A stretch of DNA of 32,772 nt from Desulfobacterales bacterium (GTDB lineage: Bacteria > Desulfobacterota > Desulfobacteria > Desulfobacterales > JASJAZ01). Made by a program: the position numbers and the translations under genes. This document shows positions 15,659-26,100 of the stretch, piece after piece (position 1 is the stretch's first letter; the number at the start of each line of letters is the position of its first letter). The stretch lies in assembly GCA_030066785.1 (NCBI GenBank), contig JASJAZ010000077.1, forward strand, positions 1 to 32,772, in the 5' to 3' direction. Under the pieces are notes generated by a model. It ran no database searches. It was not told the DNA's origin and saw nothing but the letters and a program-made list of their open reading frames with translations.

Positions 15659-16160
15659 CCTTTTTACCTCCCTACGCATTGATCACGGCTTGAAAAAGCG
15701 GCTCCCACTTTATCAATGCCGTTTTCGCATTGTCAAACAATAGTCTGGTACCCTTAATGAGCGAAAGCTGAGGTTGTTCCAGATTTGCGGTGTCCCAGGG
15801 TGAAGCTGTAATGCATTACCGCGAACCCTTGGCAACATTGAAGATGGGACATGATCGGCTTTCCCTGCGGGTAATAACAATGCAGTTTATTTTTTAAATG
15901 CGATATCTCATCTATTGAAGACGTATGAATTGAGTTATAGAATCTTGTCAGATACAAACATTATAGCTCTTAACCTGTTTTCTTCATTGTGTTTACGATC
16001 ATTTAGGGTTTTGCAAACTCGCTGTTATATTTTCGAAAGGCAGCTTATCCTTGCAAGGGCTGGAGGATCTGCATTTCTTATGATAGGGGAAGAATTCATT
16101 TTGCTAAATCAGATGAACTCTCGATACACTACCAGTTTTATAAGCAAATAATAGGATGAC
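15659..16160. other. 502-base intergenic region
   Basis: Apart from the leftward GNAT-operon promoter at 15709-15736, I see no convincing gene. A rightward frame at 15915-16151 has no ribosome site and no family resemblance. Short leftward frames between 15754 and 15957 look random. A rightward promoter for the gene at 16161 could lie here but none stands out. Confidence 0.5.
15709..15736 (-). promoter_or_regulatory. promoter of the GNAT/AcuA-like operon with an inverted repeat in the spacer
   Basis: Read on the minus strand, TTGACA (15731-15736) is followed after 16 bases by GATAAA (15709-15714), about 50 bases before the start codon at 15658. The spacer contains the inverted repeat CAATGC (15714-15719) and GCATTG (15727-15732), overlapping both hexamers. 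A repressor bound there would block RNA polymerase, but this is inference. Confidence 0.5.
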
Positions 16161-16574
16161 ATGACGCAGGCCAGACAAATTGATGCAATTCAGTTGGAAA
16201 ATGGATTAGAATTGAGCATTTATGACGATTCTAAACGCATAGCCGGCGATCGCTGGCTGATTGCAATCATAGCACGCATCGTGATTCCGATTAATAAAAC
16301 CATTTTAAATGCTGATGCAATGCCGGACCGGCAAATTGAGACCATTCACAATGCCTTAGGGAAACAAGTAATTTTTGAATATAAAATGAAACGTAATTTT
16401 GTTGATCAGAAAGAAAAAGATGCGGTTGCTCTGAATCTATGGCAGTCCTACCTTAAGAGTAATCGTTCTTATCTGGAGCACCCCAATTTCGGCCGCAATA
16501 TCATATTAAAAAGATATCAAGCATATACCCAGACGCAATCGTGCATCGTAATCGAAAAGCTCCATCAGAAATAG
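16161..16574 (+). CDS. hypothetical protein, 137 residues
   Basis: I do not recognise a named family. The protein is soluble, with no signal peptide or membrane segment, and mixes strands and helices: IQLENGLELSIYDDSKRIAGDRWLIAIIARIVIPI (about 10-44), then QVIFEYKMKRNFVDQKEKDAVALNLWQSYLKSNRSYLEHPNFGRNIILKRYQ. The ATG is preceded by ATAGGATGAC as a plausible ribosome site, and the composition is protein-like throughout, so it is probably real. It converges on glgB with a 28-base gap. Nothing ties it to glycogen metabolism. Confidence 0.65.
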   Translation: MTQARQIDAIQLENGLELSIYDDSKRIAGDRWLIAIIARIVIPINKTILNADAMPDRQIETIHNALGKQVIFEYKMKRNFVDQKEKDAVALNLWQSYLKSNRSYLEHPNFGRNIILKRYQAYTQTQSCIVIEKLHQK

Positions 16575-16602
16575 AAAAATAAAAATCGAATAGCGGCTAG
16601 CT

Positions 16603-18615
16603 TTAAGTTCGTTTTAAAACCAAAGCCGATCGCGACGGCAAATAGAGACTGATCACAGGTTTGGTAGAACCTTCGGACGATGGCGTAAACGTAAAATAGC
16701 GTTGTTCGGGCTCCAGACGACCATGGCCGCCAAAAAGCACATGATCACTGTCTAAGCTCAGGCGATACTGTCCACCGATGACTTCAAAGATGTAATCGGT
16801 AAAAGACTGCATCGGATGAAAGTTAAATACAAACAACAGTTCATCACGCTCAAAAGCAATAACTTTATCGGCTTGGTGCAGGTACAGCAGGAGGGGCTGG
16901 CCTTTCTCGATAAATCGATACTGTTTTGCCAGGGCCAGCATTTCGCGATCAAAACGAGCTAAAAAATGATATTTTAGCGTCACATTATCCACCAGGTGCC
17001 ATTGACGCCGGGCATAGTGATATGACCAGTTGTTGCCTTGCCGGGGAAAATCAATCCACTCTGGGTGCCCGAATTCATTGCCCATAAAATTGAGATAGCC
17101 ATCCGCAGCGGTTGCCAGAGTGATCAAGCGAATCAGTTTATGTAGCGCAAGTCCGCGATCCACCATTAAGCTCTGATCATTAATGGCCATGTGGTCGTAC
17201 ATTTCGGCCCCAATCAAGCGGAAGATAATGGTTTGATCACCCACCAACGCCTGGTCATGGGACTCGGTGTAACTGATCGTCTTTTCATCGTGACGGCGAT
17301 TGGTCAATTCATGCCACAGATGCGCCATGGGCCAATTTTCGTCGGCAACATCTTTGGTTAGCCGAATCCAGTTGTCCGGAACGCCCATGGCGAATCGGTA
17401 ATCAAAACCGATACCGCCGTCTTCGACGGGCACAGCCAGTCCCGGCATGCCGCTGACATCCTCGGCAATGGTCAATGCATCGGGACGCAGCTTGTGAATC
17501 ATGCGATTAGCCAGTGCCAGATATACCAGTGCTTCCTCGTCGACGCTATTATCAAAATAATCGTCATAGGATGTAAAGGCTTTGCCTAAACCGTGGTGAT
17601 GGTAAAGCATGCTGGTCACACCGTCGAACCGAAATCCATCAAATCGAAATTCATCCAACCAATATCGACAATTTGACAATAGGAAATGAAGTACGGCGGG
17701 TTTGTTGTAATCAAAACAGCGCGAGTCCCAAGAAGGATGAAGCCCCCGGGAACCTTCATGAAAATACTGGTATAGGGTGCCGTCAAAACGACTGAGCCCC
17801 TCCACTTCATTGTTGACGGCATGGGAATGAATCAAGTCCATAATAACTGTCAAACCCAATTCATGCGCGGCATCAATCAGCGCTTTTAATTCTTCCGGGG
17901 TGCCATAGCGTGATGAAGCCGCAAAAAAAGAAGAAACCTGATAGCCAAAAGATCCGTAATACGGATGTTCCTGAATAGCCATCAATTGCAGTGTATTGTA
18001 TCCGGCCTGTTCGATCCGGGGAAGTATGTGGTCACGAAATTCAGTATAGCTTCCAATCTTGGGGTCTTCTTGGGCCATTCCAACGTGCACTTCATATATA
18101 AGAAGCGGTGTCGGCGGTTTGGTAAACTTTTTACATTTCCAAAGATACGGTTTTTCCGGCCTCCACACCTGGGCATTGAATATCAGTGTTTCCGGATCTT
18201 GCACGACGCGATTGGCATAGGCGGGAATACGATCACCCTCCCCGTCGGGCCAATGAACTTTAAGACGATAAAGTTCCCCGTGAGACAGGACCGAATTTGG
18301 CAAACGGATTTCCCAAACCCCATCGGAGTTAATTTGTTCCAAAGCAAATTCGGGTTTCGTCTGCCAATCCGTCATGGTGCCGATCAAAAAAATTTGAGTA
18401 GCATTGGGCGCCCATTCCCGAAAAATCCACTCCCCTTCTTGATAATGCATGCCAAAATACCGATGGCCGGCTGCAAAATCTGGCAGTGCCAGCTTGCCGG
18501 CCGTAATTTGGGCTTCCTTGCACTTGATTCGCTCCAGCCGATGACGGATAATTGTCTCGTATGGCTTTAAATATGGATCGCGATCAATGAAGCGCGGTTC
18601 GAAATTCTCGTTCAC
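16603..18615 (-). CDS. glgB: 1,4-alpha-glucan branching enzyme
   Basis: This 670-residue enzyme cuts alpha-1,4 chains and rejoins them as alpha-1,6 branches. It has an N-terminal CBM48-like domain (about 50-150, EWIFREWAPNATQIFLIGTMTDW) and a GH13 barrel: LIYEVHVGM at 172-180, DLIHSH at 260-265, and RFDGFRFDGVTSMLYHHHG with nucleophile D331. The acid/base is E385 (LTIAEDVSG), and D454 lies in ESHDQ. MGNEFGHPEW follows. The YHHHG stretch and short N-terminus resemble the eukaryote-type GH13_8 group more than the E. coli-type GH13_9. The start is a GTG. It is the last gene of the glycogen operon, 61 bases after glgA. Confidence 0.94.
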   Translation of the reverse strand: MNENFEPRFIDRDPYLKPYETIIRHRLERIKCKEAQITAGKLALPDFAAGHRYFGMHYQEGEWIFREWAPNATQIFLIGTMTDWQTKPEFALEQINSDGVWEIRLPNSVLSHGELYRLKVHWPDGEGDRIPAYANRVVQDPETLIFNAQVWRPEKPYLWKCKKFTKPPTPLLIYEVHVGMAQEDPKIGSYTEFRDHILPRIEQAGYNTLQLMAIQEHPYYGSFGYQVSSFFAASSRYGTPEELKALIDAAHELGLTVIMDLIHSHAVNNEVEGLSRFDGTLYQYFHEGSRGLHPSWDSRCFDYNKPAVLHFLLSNCRYWLDEFRFDGFRFDGVTSMLYHHHGLGKAFTSYDDYFDNSVDEEALVYLALANRMIHKLRPDALTIAEDVSGMPGLAVPVEDGGIGFDYRFAMGVPDNWIRLTKDVADENWPMAHLWHELTNRRHDEKTISYTESHDQALVGDQTIIFRLIGAEMYDHMAINDQSLMVDRGLALHKLIRLITLATAADGYLNFMGNEFGHPEWIDFPRQGNNWSYHYARRQWHLVDNVTLKYHFLARFDREMLALAKQYRFIEKGQPLLLYLHQADKVIAFERDELLFVFNFHPMQSFTDYIFEVIGGQYRLSLDSDHVLFGGHGRLEPEQRYFTFTPSSEGSTKPVISLYLPSRSALVLKRT

Positions 18616-18676
18616 AGTTATTCTCTAGATGACAATATCGATATTGGGAAGTTAGCGGGGCAAAATCTTAAAGCAA

Positions 18677-20203
18677 TCAATACGCGCAATAATCGGTCAC
18701 TAGTGGTCGTTGCAGCATTTTTTCATACAGATCGATATAATTCTTAGCGGTCACGGCGTAATTGAAGTTATCAGCGCTTGATTGCATTATGCGCAGGATT
18801 TGATTGGCTTTTAAATCATTCGGCAATTGATAAAAAACCATCGCTTGTTGGATGGCCCAGAACAATCCGGCAGCGTCATAGGTTTCAAATACAAAGCCGT
18901 TACCGGAATCATTGGCGACATCCAAATGTCGGATGGTATCATGAATGCCACCGGTATCATGGACAATGGGTAGCGATCCATAAATCGGTGCAATCATTTG
19001 CGGCAAGCCACACGGCTCAAATCGTGACGGCATTAATATAAAATCAGAGCCACCGTACGCCAAATGCTCTAAGCGCTCATCAAAATGGCACACAGCCACA
19101 CGGTCCTGAAATCCATGCCAGCTGACAATACTTCGAAAAATACCCTGGTAATCTCCATCGGCCACAAAAACGACCTCCAGTTGCTCATCCCAATAATCGG
19201 AGACCACCCGATACAATATATCCGATAGCAATTGGCAGCCTTTTTGTACCGGATCTAACCGTGAGGGCCAAAAAAGAATCGGAGCCGTCTCATCCTCAAT
19301 CAATCCAAGGGTTTTTTGAAGGACACATTTGTTTTCACGCTTGCCAACGGTATGATCTGCCGGACCATAGTTTCGGTCGAGATATTTGTCTGTCTCGGGT
19401 TTAAATGACGTATCCGGTGCATTGAGAATACCGAATGCGCATCCAGCATGCCATTTATTGGCCAATTCTTGTCGCAAGGCTGGTTCGACAAAACTGTGAT
19501 GTCCTTCGACAATTTCCTCTAAAAATGTCGGACTGACGGTATTGACAAAATGGGCGGCAAAAACACCGCTTGCTAAAAAGTCAACCGGATTGAATTCGCG
19601 GGATTCTTCATATTCATAGGGCGTTCGCTCATAATACAAGTGCTGCCAAAAATAGGCCGCATCGATGCCGCGATCTTCAATTTGGGCCAGCGAGCTTTTA
19701 ACCGTATGGATATTGTGAATGGTAAACAGGCAGGGAATTCCCATTTCGCGTGCCAAGGCAGGAATCAGGCCCGTCATCCAGTCGTTACAATGAATCAGAT
19801 CGGGATCCACCCTTGGAACGATATTATTGATGACTTCCCGCTGAAATGCCAGGGCCATTTTGGTATTTTCACCGCCGTAATCGGAGTAAACCCGGTTGAG
19901 GTAATAAAATGCACGATCTTCGGCCAAATGCAGCCGATCATCGGGCATTATCCTGCGAATGGTTTTTTGTTCCTTTTCAATAAACGGTGCCAGGCGATCT
20001 TGGAAGATGGAACGGTAATCGGGCAGTGCCACGTGTACATCCACACCGTGATCGAATAACGATTTAATTAAAGCCGCGGAAACATCGGCCAATCCACCCG
20101 CTTTGGCCGTCAGGTAGTTTGAAAAGTTTTTCATCCGGTCAGGTAAATAGGTTACCTCCGGTGTAATGATCAATACGCGCGGGTTGCATGTTTTTGGTGC
20201 CAT
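18677..20203 (-). CDS. glgA: glycogen/starch synthase (GT5)
   Basis: The start chosen is the ATG at 20201-20203. A longer frame to a GTG at 20275 would overlap glgP. The 508-residue protein opens with MAPKTCNPRVLIITPEVTYLP and has the sugar-nucleotide-binding KAGGLADV at 34-41 and the C-terminal SRFEPCGLPQMIAP at about 393-406 with the conserved Glu396, followed by HDTGGIHDTI. These are GT5 hallmarks. It extends alpha-1,4-glucan from ADP- or UDP-glucose. The operon has no glgC to make ADP-glucose, so UDP-glucose use or a distant glgC must be considered. The ribosome site is weak (AGAAG), and it lies 25 bases after glgP. GT5 members can include group-specific variants, so donor choice is open. 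Confidence 0.92.
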   Translation of the reverse strand: MAPKTCNPRVLIITPEVTYLPDRMKNFSNYLTAKAGGLADVSAALIKSLFDHGVDVHVALPDYRSIFQDRLAPFIEKEQKTIRRIMPDDRLHLAEDRAFYYLNRVYSDYGGENTKMALAFQREVINNIVPRVDPDLIHCNDWMTGLIPALAREMGIPCLFTIHNIHTVKSSLAQIEDRGIDAAYFWQHLYYERTPYEYEESREFNPVDFLASGVFAAHFVNTVSPTFLEEIVEGHHSFVEPALRQELANKWHAGCAFGILNAPDTSFKPETDKYLDRNYGPADHTVGKRENKCVLQKTLGLIEDETAPILFWPSRLDPVQKGCQLLSDILYRVVSDYWDEQLEVVFVADGDYQGIFRSIVSWHGFQDRVAVCHFDERLEHLAYGGSDFILMPSRFEPCGLPQMIAPIYGSLPIVHDTGGIHDTIRHLDVANDSGNGFVFETYDAAGLFWAIQQAMVFYQLPNDLKANQILRIMQSSADNFNYAVTAKNYIDLYEKMLQRPLVTDYCAY

Positions 20204-20228
20204 TTTTCTTCTTTCTGCTTCGTCAGAA

Positions 20229-22778
20229 TCAGGCCCAAGTAATGAGCTTTGGTGTGGATTTGATCCGACCGTCACCGCGCGGTGTTACCCGAACCGTATA
20301 GCCGAATCGACCAGACTCCTGACACACTACCGTTCCACCATATAGATACGATCCATTGGCGTGCGTTTCTTTTACCTCCAGGCCGATCGTCTGGCTTGAT
20401 CGCATGATATCCACACTTTGCATCAGGCCATAGTAAAGCTCAACATCCACTTCCTCCGGTTGCAGTTCGCCCAGATGCACCCGCGTGCTTATCTGTATGC
20501 GATCACCTACGCGAAATGCTCCCCTAAGCTCACACACGGGCGCCTCCACGTGGATATGCTGCCATAAATCGCGCAAGCGCTGAGTTTGATCAGCCAGTTG
20601 CATGGCTTCCCGGTGACTGTCGGCCATTAATTCATCGGCCCGTTTGGCCGCAGGAATGTAATAGCGCTTTAAATAATCTTCCACCATGCGTTGACTATCG
20701 AATTGCGCCATGATCATCTTGATGGAAGCTTTCATCTTCGCAACCCAACAGGAAGATAAGTCTCCATTTTTGCGGTCGTAAAAACATGGGATGACATCAT
20801 TTTCCAAAATATTATAAAGCGACTGGCTTTCAACCGCATCTTGATACTCATGATCTCTATTTTCTTCACCGTGACCAATTGCCCAGCCGGTTTCCGCGGT
20901 ATAGCCCTCACACCACCAACCATCCAAAATGCTGACATTTAGAGCCCCATTCAGTGCGGCCTTCATGCCAGATGTGCCGCAGGCCTCAAAGGGACGACGC
21001 GGTGTATTCAGCCACACATCGACACCCTGGACCAGATGACGGGCTAAATGCATATCATAATTTTCTAGAAATACGATTCTTTTACGGATATTTGCTCGGC
21101 GCGCAAATTGGAAAATTTGCTTTATCAACTCCTTGCCCTCATTATCTTTGGGGTGTGCTTTACCGGCAAATACAATTTGAACCGGATGGGTGGCTGAATT
21201 AAGGATGGCTTCCAATCGGTCCGGATCCTTGAGCAACAAATCGGCCCGCTTATAGGTAGCAAAGCGGCGCGCAAAACCGATGGTCAAGGCATCATTGTCT
21301 AAAACCGTTTCGGCCTCTTCGGTGGCCGCTTGGGGCGCGTTGCGCCGCTGGTATTGTTTAACCAACTGTTGCCGGCAAGTTCGTATCAACCGGGCGCGGT
21401 TTAGCTCGTGAGCTCGCCATAAATCTTCATCGTAAATATCATCAATTCGCTCAATATTTTCTTTGCTATGGGGTTTGAGGTACCACTCTGGGCCTAAATA
21501 GCGGTCAAATAGGCTGGCAAACTCCATGGATATGAAGGAAGAAATATGAACACCGTTGGTAATGTGCGATATGGGGACTTCGTCTTCATGGCGCTTGGGC
21601 CAGATATGGGACCACATGCGCCGTGCCGTACGGCCGTGCAGTTCGCTGACACCATTGCAATGCTGCGCCATATGCATCCCCAAGATAAACATCGAAAGGG
21701 GCATGTCGGCTTCAGCGTCCTCAAGCTGCCCCCATGACAGGATTTCATCTAAAGAAGTACCCAAGCGCTCGGCAAAAGGCTCCAATACCGGCTTCACCAA
21801 CTCCACTGCAAACTCATCGTGTCCTGCTGCCACAGGTGTATGGGTCGTAAAGATAGTGGCTCGCGGAATTATTTCTAGTGCGGTTTTTAAACTAGCCTCT
21901 CGGCTTTCCATTATCTGAGCCAATCGTTCCAAGCTGCAGAAAGCCGAGTGTCCCTCGTTCATGTGACAAACTTTGGGGAAAATTCCCATCGCGGCTAACG
22001 CGCGCATGCCGCCGATTCCCAGCAACGCTTCCTGGGCCAAACGAATCTTGGCACCACCGGCATATAGCCTAGCGGTGATGTCGCGAATTTCAGGAGGATT
22101 TTCCTGAAGATTGGTATCCAGTAAATACAATGACACCCGGCCGACCTGTATTAGCCACACTTCAGCTTGAATTTCGCCAAAGGGCCCGGCAACCGATACT
22201 CTCACTTCGTTTCCCTCTGGATCTTGGGCCCGCTCAATCGGCAGATGAAAGTAATCGGTCACTGGATATTCTTCCCGTTGCTGGCCTTCGGAATTGAGAA
22301 GTTGATGAAAATATCCCTCCCGATAAAGCAATCCGATACCGGTCAGAGGCAAGCCCAAGTTTGATGCCGCCTTTAAATGGTCGCCGGCCAGAATGCCCAA
22401 ACCGCCGGCGAACAGCGGAATACTTTCATGCAGTCCAAACTCCATGGAAAAGTAGGCAATCGTTTCGTTGTCGGTAAACGGTAGATCCTGGAAGATTAAG
22501 CTGCGCCCCATGCTGCTTTCAAAGCCTTCCCGCACTTTTTGCTGCTGGGCTAAAAAGCTATTGTCCTGGGCCAATTCTTCCAATCGTTCCTGAGATACGG
22601 CTGATAAAAAGCGCAGCGGATTGCGGGCCGATTCTTGCCACAAACGAAGATCGATGCGGCGAAACAATTCGATGGCGTCCTTTTTCCAACACCACCAAAG
22701 ATTACGAGACAATATCTCGAGAAATTCAAGTTCCGACGGTATATTTGGTAACACCTGGTATGTTTGAATTCTGCTCAT
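20229..22778 (-). CDS. glgP: alpha-glucan (glycogen) phosphorylase, short MalP-like type
   Basis: The start chosen is the ATG at 22776-22778 with AAGGTTGG upstream. The frame is open to 22838, but that would overlap the CBM48 gene. The 849-residue protein begins with a DUF3417-type domain (LPNIPSELEFLEILSRNLWWCW), then the phosphorylase core with YFSMEFGLHESIPLFAGGLGILAGDHLKAASNLG. The pyridoxal-phosphate site is GTSGMKAALNGALN, with the Schiff-base lysine near K606. The C-terminal 150 residues form a beta-rich domain (VELYYGLMQSVDIM...) seen in this subfamily. It releases glucose 1-phosphate from chain ends. It lies ten bases after the CBM48 gene and 25 before glgA, so synthesis and breakdown share one transcript. 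Confidence 0.93.
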   Translation of the reverse strand: MSRIQTYQVLPNIPSELEFLEILSRNLWWCWKKDAIELFRRIDLRLWQESARNPLRFLSAVSQERLEELAQDNSFLAQQQKVREGFESSMGRSLIFQDLPFTDNETIAYFSMEFGLHESIPLFAGGLGILAGDHLKAASNLGLPLTGIGLLYREGYFHQLLNSEGQQREEYPVTDYFHLPIERAQDPEGNEVRVSVAGPFGEIQAEVWLIQVGRVSLYLLDTNLQENPPEIRDITARLYAGGAKIRLAQEALLGIGGMRALAAMGIFPKVCHMNEGHSAFCSLERLAQIMESREASLKTALEIIPRATIFTTHTPVAAGHDEFAVELVKPVLEPFAERLGTSLDEILSWGQLEDAEADMPLSMFILGMHMAQHCNGVSELHGRTARRMWSHIWPKRHEDEVPISHITNGVHISSFISMEFASLFDRYLGPEWYLKPHSKENIERIDDIYDEDLWRAHELNRARLIRTCRQQLVKQYQRRNAPQAATEEAETVLDNDALTIGFARRFATYKRADLLLKDPDRLEAILNSATHPVQIVFAGKAHPKDNEGKELIKQIFQFARRANIRKRIVFLENYDMHLARHLVQGVDVWLNTPRRPFEACGTSGMKAALNGALNVSILDGWWCEGYTAETGWAIGHGEENRDHEYQDAVESQSLYNILENDVIPCFYDRKNGDLSSCWVAKMKASIKMIMAQFDSQRMVEDYLKRYYIPAAKRADELMADSHREAMQLADQTQRLRDLWQHIHVEAPVCELRGAFRVGDRIQISTRVHLGELQPEEVDVELYYGLMQSVDIMRSSQTIGLEVKETHANGSYLYGGTVVCQESGRFGYTVRVTPRGDGRIKSTPKLITWA

Positions 22779-22788
22779 GATCCAACCT

Positions 22789-23097
22789 TTATAGAATGAT
22801 AACGGAATTATCGCTGTCGCCGTAAGGTGTCGGCACATATTGATCTGCCTGAGAATCGTTTTGCCAGATTTGCTGATCTAGCAGATACCGAAATTGATAG
22901 GCTTTATTTGGTTGCAACTCGAGCATGGTTTTAAAATCACCACTTTTTAATCCTTGCATCGGTGTTGCGGTCGTATCCCAGTTGTTAAATTCGCCCACCA
23001 AATGAACGGTTTTGGCCCAAGGTGCCGCCTGCTTAGGAACCCTGAAAGTCACCTTACATGTCGGTTTGCTTTTTAAGTATTGTTTCTTAATGCTCAT
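22789..23097 (-). CDS. stand-alone CBM48 (AMPK-beta-like) glycogen-binding protein
   Basis: This 102-residue protein is a single CBM48/isoamylase N-terminal domain. It has VTFRVPKQAAPWAKTVHLVGEFNNWDTTATPM at about 16-47, with the diagnostic GEFNNW (35-40), then FKTMLELQPNKAYQFRYLLDQQIWQND, with aromatic residues (W40, Y67, W78) placed for sugar stacking. It resembles the glycogen-binding domain of AMPK beta subunits. The ribosome site AAGGAG precedes the ATG. It sits between the debranching enzyme and phosphorylase genes with gaps of 44 and 10 bases. Likely role: a scaffold that holds enzymes on the glycogen particle or senses it. No catalytic domain is present. The free-standing form is less common than fusion to GlgB. 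Confidence 0.9.
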   Translation of the reverse strand: MSIKKQYLKSKPTCKVTFRVPKQAAPWAKTVHLVGEFNNWDTTATPMQGLKSGDFKTMLELQPNKAYQFRYLLDQQIWQNDSQADQYVPTPYGDSDNSVIIL

Positions 23098-23141
23098 GAT
23101 AATCTCCTTGTATGTTTCAATAATAATAAACGTTATCTATT

Positions 23142-26100
23142 TTATTTGGATAGCTGGTCCCATACCCGCAGCCACTCGCTTGCCCCCCACGCCTGGGCAT
23201 CACAACCCTTCTGGGCATGCGGAAAATCACCATCCACTATTTCTGGTATATGCCCCAAACATCCATCGGTTATCAACAAAATAGTGCTGGCTAACAATGA
23301 TTTAGCAGTTGCGCATCCAGGGCCACCATACACTAAATAATAGGCCTCGCAAAAAGATGGAAACAACCATGTCCAGGCGGTTCCGTTATGATAGGCCGGT
23401 TTTCGACTGGTATCTTCTTCGCCGCGATACTGCCCCTGATAAGGATGCTGAGGTGAATTGAGAAGCTTTCCATTGTGTCGAATTGCCAGAGGACGCTGGG
23501 TCGGCCGATCCGCCAGGCTTCGGATGGCGCCCGGCACCAAAAGTTCGGAACAGTTTTGAAGGATTGCATCTCCTAAAGCCACATCGTCAAGTGCTTGCAG
23601 GGTAATCGCCAGCAACTGATTGGGACGCAAAGCATCGTCCGTTTCCGCCACAAAGGCTGATTTTCCGGGTTCGGTATGCAGGCAATCCGCCAGGAAACCA
23701 TCGGACTCCCGCCAAAATAGGTCTACGATTGAAGACCTTACCTGTGCAGATAAGTCTGTTAAGGTTTCAGTGGTTTCTGGCGGCCGAGAATCAACTGTGG
23801 ACCAGAAAGCCAAGGCCGCATACCACAGCGCTTGAATTTCAATGGGATAGCCCTCGCGCGGGGATCCGGCCGGATGATTGGTATCCATCCAAGAAAAATG
23901 CGTTGGGCTAAAAATCAAACCGGACTCACCATCCATGTTAACGCCATTGGGCGCACCCTTCATATAATTCACAATAATCGATTGGATAATTTCGTAAATG
24001 GTGCGCCCGCCGCAGATTGTTTCTAAAAATCCGTTATCGCTATCTGTTTGCACCAAATCCCGACAAGCGATGATAAACCAGAGCGGCGCATCGGATGTAT
24101 TACGGTTATCCGTATTGCCGCCGTGGATGGCGTTTGGCAGCGTGCCTTCCAGTTCGAACTGTCCGAACTGAATCAGAATTTGACGGGCGGCATCCCGCAT
24201 TCCCACAGCGATTAGTCCGCGAGTAAAAATCAGGGCATCCCGGCCCCAATCCAAAAACCAGGGATAGCCTGCAATGACGCTTTTCAGTAAACCGCGTTTA
24301 ACAATGTAGTGCTTTAATGATTGGCGCAAAAGCATGCCCGCATTCATATCACGCACATTGCCGGCTTTAAGCAACTCTACCGGTTTAGATTCTTGTTCCG
24401 ATGGTCTTGGCGCCCCGTCAACCGGGTAATTCGCGGTAAGGACTGCGGTCTGGCCCCCAATTAAGCGGCAATCAAAATAGCCCGGGCTAAATAGATCTGA
24501 ATGGGGATCAAGGCCTCGCTCGGCATCGTTGGCATGAAATACCATATATTGCCATTGCGGCTCACAGATAAAATCGGCGGTGGGCATGGCAACACTGAAA
24601 TGCTGTCCTTTTTCGAAGGCAAATTTGAATCCATCCGGTAATTTTTCGACCTGTGACGGCCAGGTATGTTCAGCTCCCTGATAAGCCTTAGTGGTGTCAT
24701 GAAAATTACGGTTACTGATGTCCGGGCGCAAAATAACTTGCACCGCTTTTTGATCGTCAAGACCGTTTTCCCCATGCTTGGTTTTTGGACGATAAATTTC
24801 CAAACAAACTGTATTTGTCGCGGGCGCCAATCTAAGCCGTTGTACTAACATGACATGTTCGCCTTTACCCGTCGGTACTTTGAACCGCCAAACACCCTTA
24901 TTGCCATTTTGCAATTCAAATTGATCCAGGCACGGTTGGTTAATTTCCTGGGAATAACCTTGATACCGTAACCACATCCGACAACGGACCAGCAAAATGC
25001 GTCGGTCGGCAGGAAAATCATTCGCAAGATTGGCAGCCAATAGCGCGTCGTAGCGACTCTTTAGGGCACCCCACTCTGCATTGGCACGCAGTACGGTTCC
25101 CTGCCCGTTGGTAGCAAGAATACCCAACGATTTGTTGTTCAAATCAGTCCGCGAATACAGCATCGGTACACGAACGTTCGGTTGTATCGGCAGCAGCATC
25201 AATTTGGCTTCGGCGTGTCGGCACCCTTCGGTCTCATAAACACTCAGGTGCAGCGTCAATTCAGTCACCTGATCAGACACATCGGGTGGCACGATAACGG
25301 TAAAATGGTTGTTAGAACCATCTGGAAAGCTGTCTTCCTGGTTAACCACTTTTCCGTTGCAAAGAATCTTGCTCCGAAACACGTGTTGGGCCTTAATCAA
25401 TAGAAAGTGATTGGAAGGCCACATCACCAACCGTCGCAGATCACGCGGCCACTGCCAGCAAACCACGCGAGGCTCTTGTGAGAGGGAATTTTGCGACCGG
25501 CAAAATTCGAGCGGATCGGTCAAAAATTTACGGGCGGCCGCATCCATATCTTTCGTGTCGATATCGCCCATGCCGCTATAGAAATGTAACATTTCCATGA
25601 TTTTGGCGCGGGATCGCTGTTTGAGTATCCGCCCGGGCAATTGCACCAGGTCCGGCGCGTCATCATTCACAATCGCTAGGTCTTCGGCGTCATTCGTCAG
25701 ACAGAGGATCTGCGCCGGTTCCAACATTATAAAAGAAGTTTGACCGTTTTGCTCTGGATAAATGGCCGCTCCGGTTAATAAATCCCATAAGCCACTTGTG
25801 TTCCAATTTTTAACCGTAGGCCAAGTACACGGTGTTGGATTTTCATGATCAAGATTGGCCACAATAAGCGCCTGCCGACCAGAGGGCTGATGGTGGCGTT
25901 GCAACGCAATAATATTGCCTTCCCCGTGATGGATGAATATCAAATCGGTTTGTGGATGAAACGTCGGATGATTTCGGAGCAGTCGGTTGAGCCGTTGAAT
26001 ATGTTTAACCTGATTTTCAGGCGCACCCCAGTTCAAACTGGGTGCCCCATGTACATTAATTTTTTCTGTGGCGTACCATTCAACGCCATTAGCGAAACCG

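Noticed and set aside
15915-16151. 78-codon rightward open frame
   Set aside because: It has no ribosome site, no recognisable domain and a composition like translated spacer. It ends just before a better supported gene.
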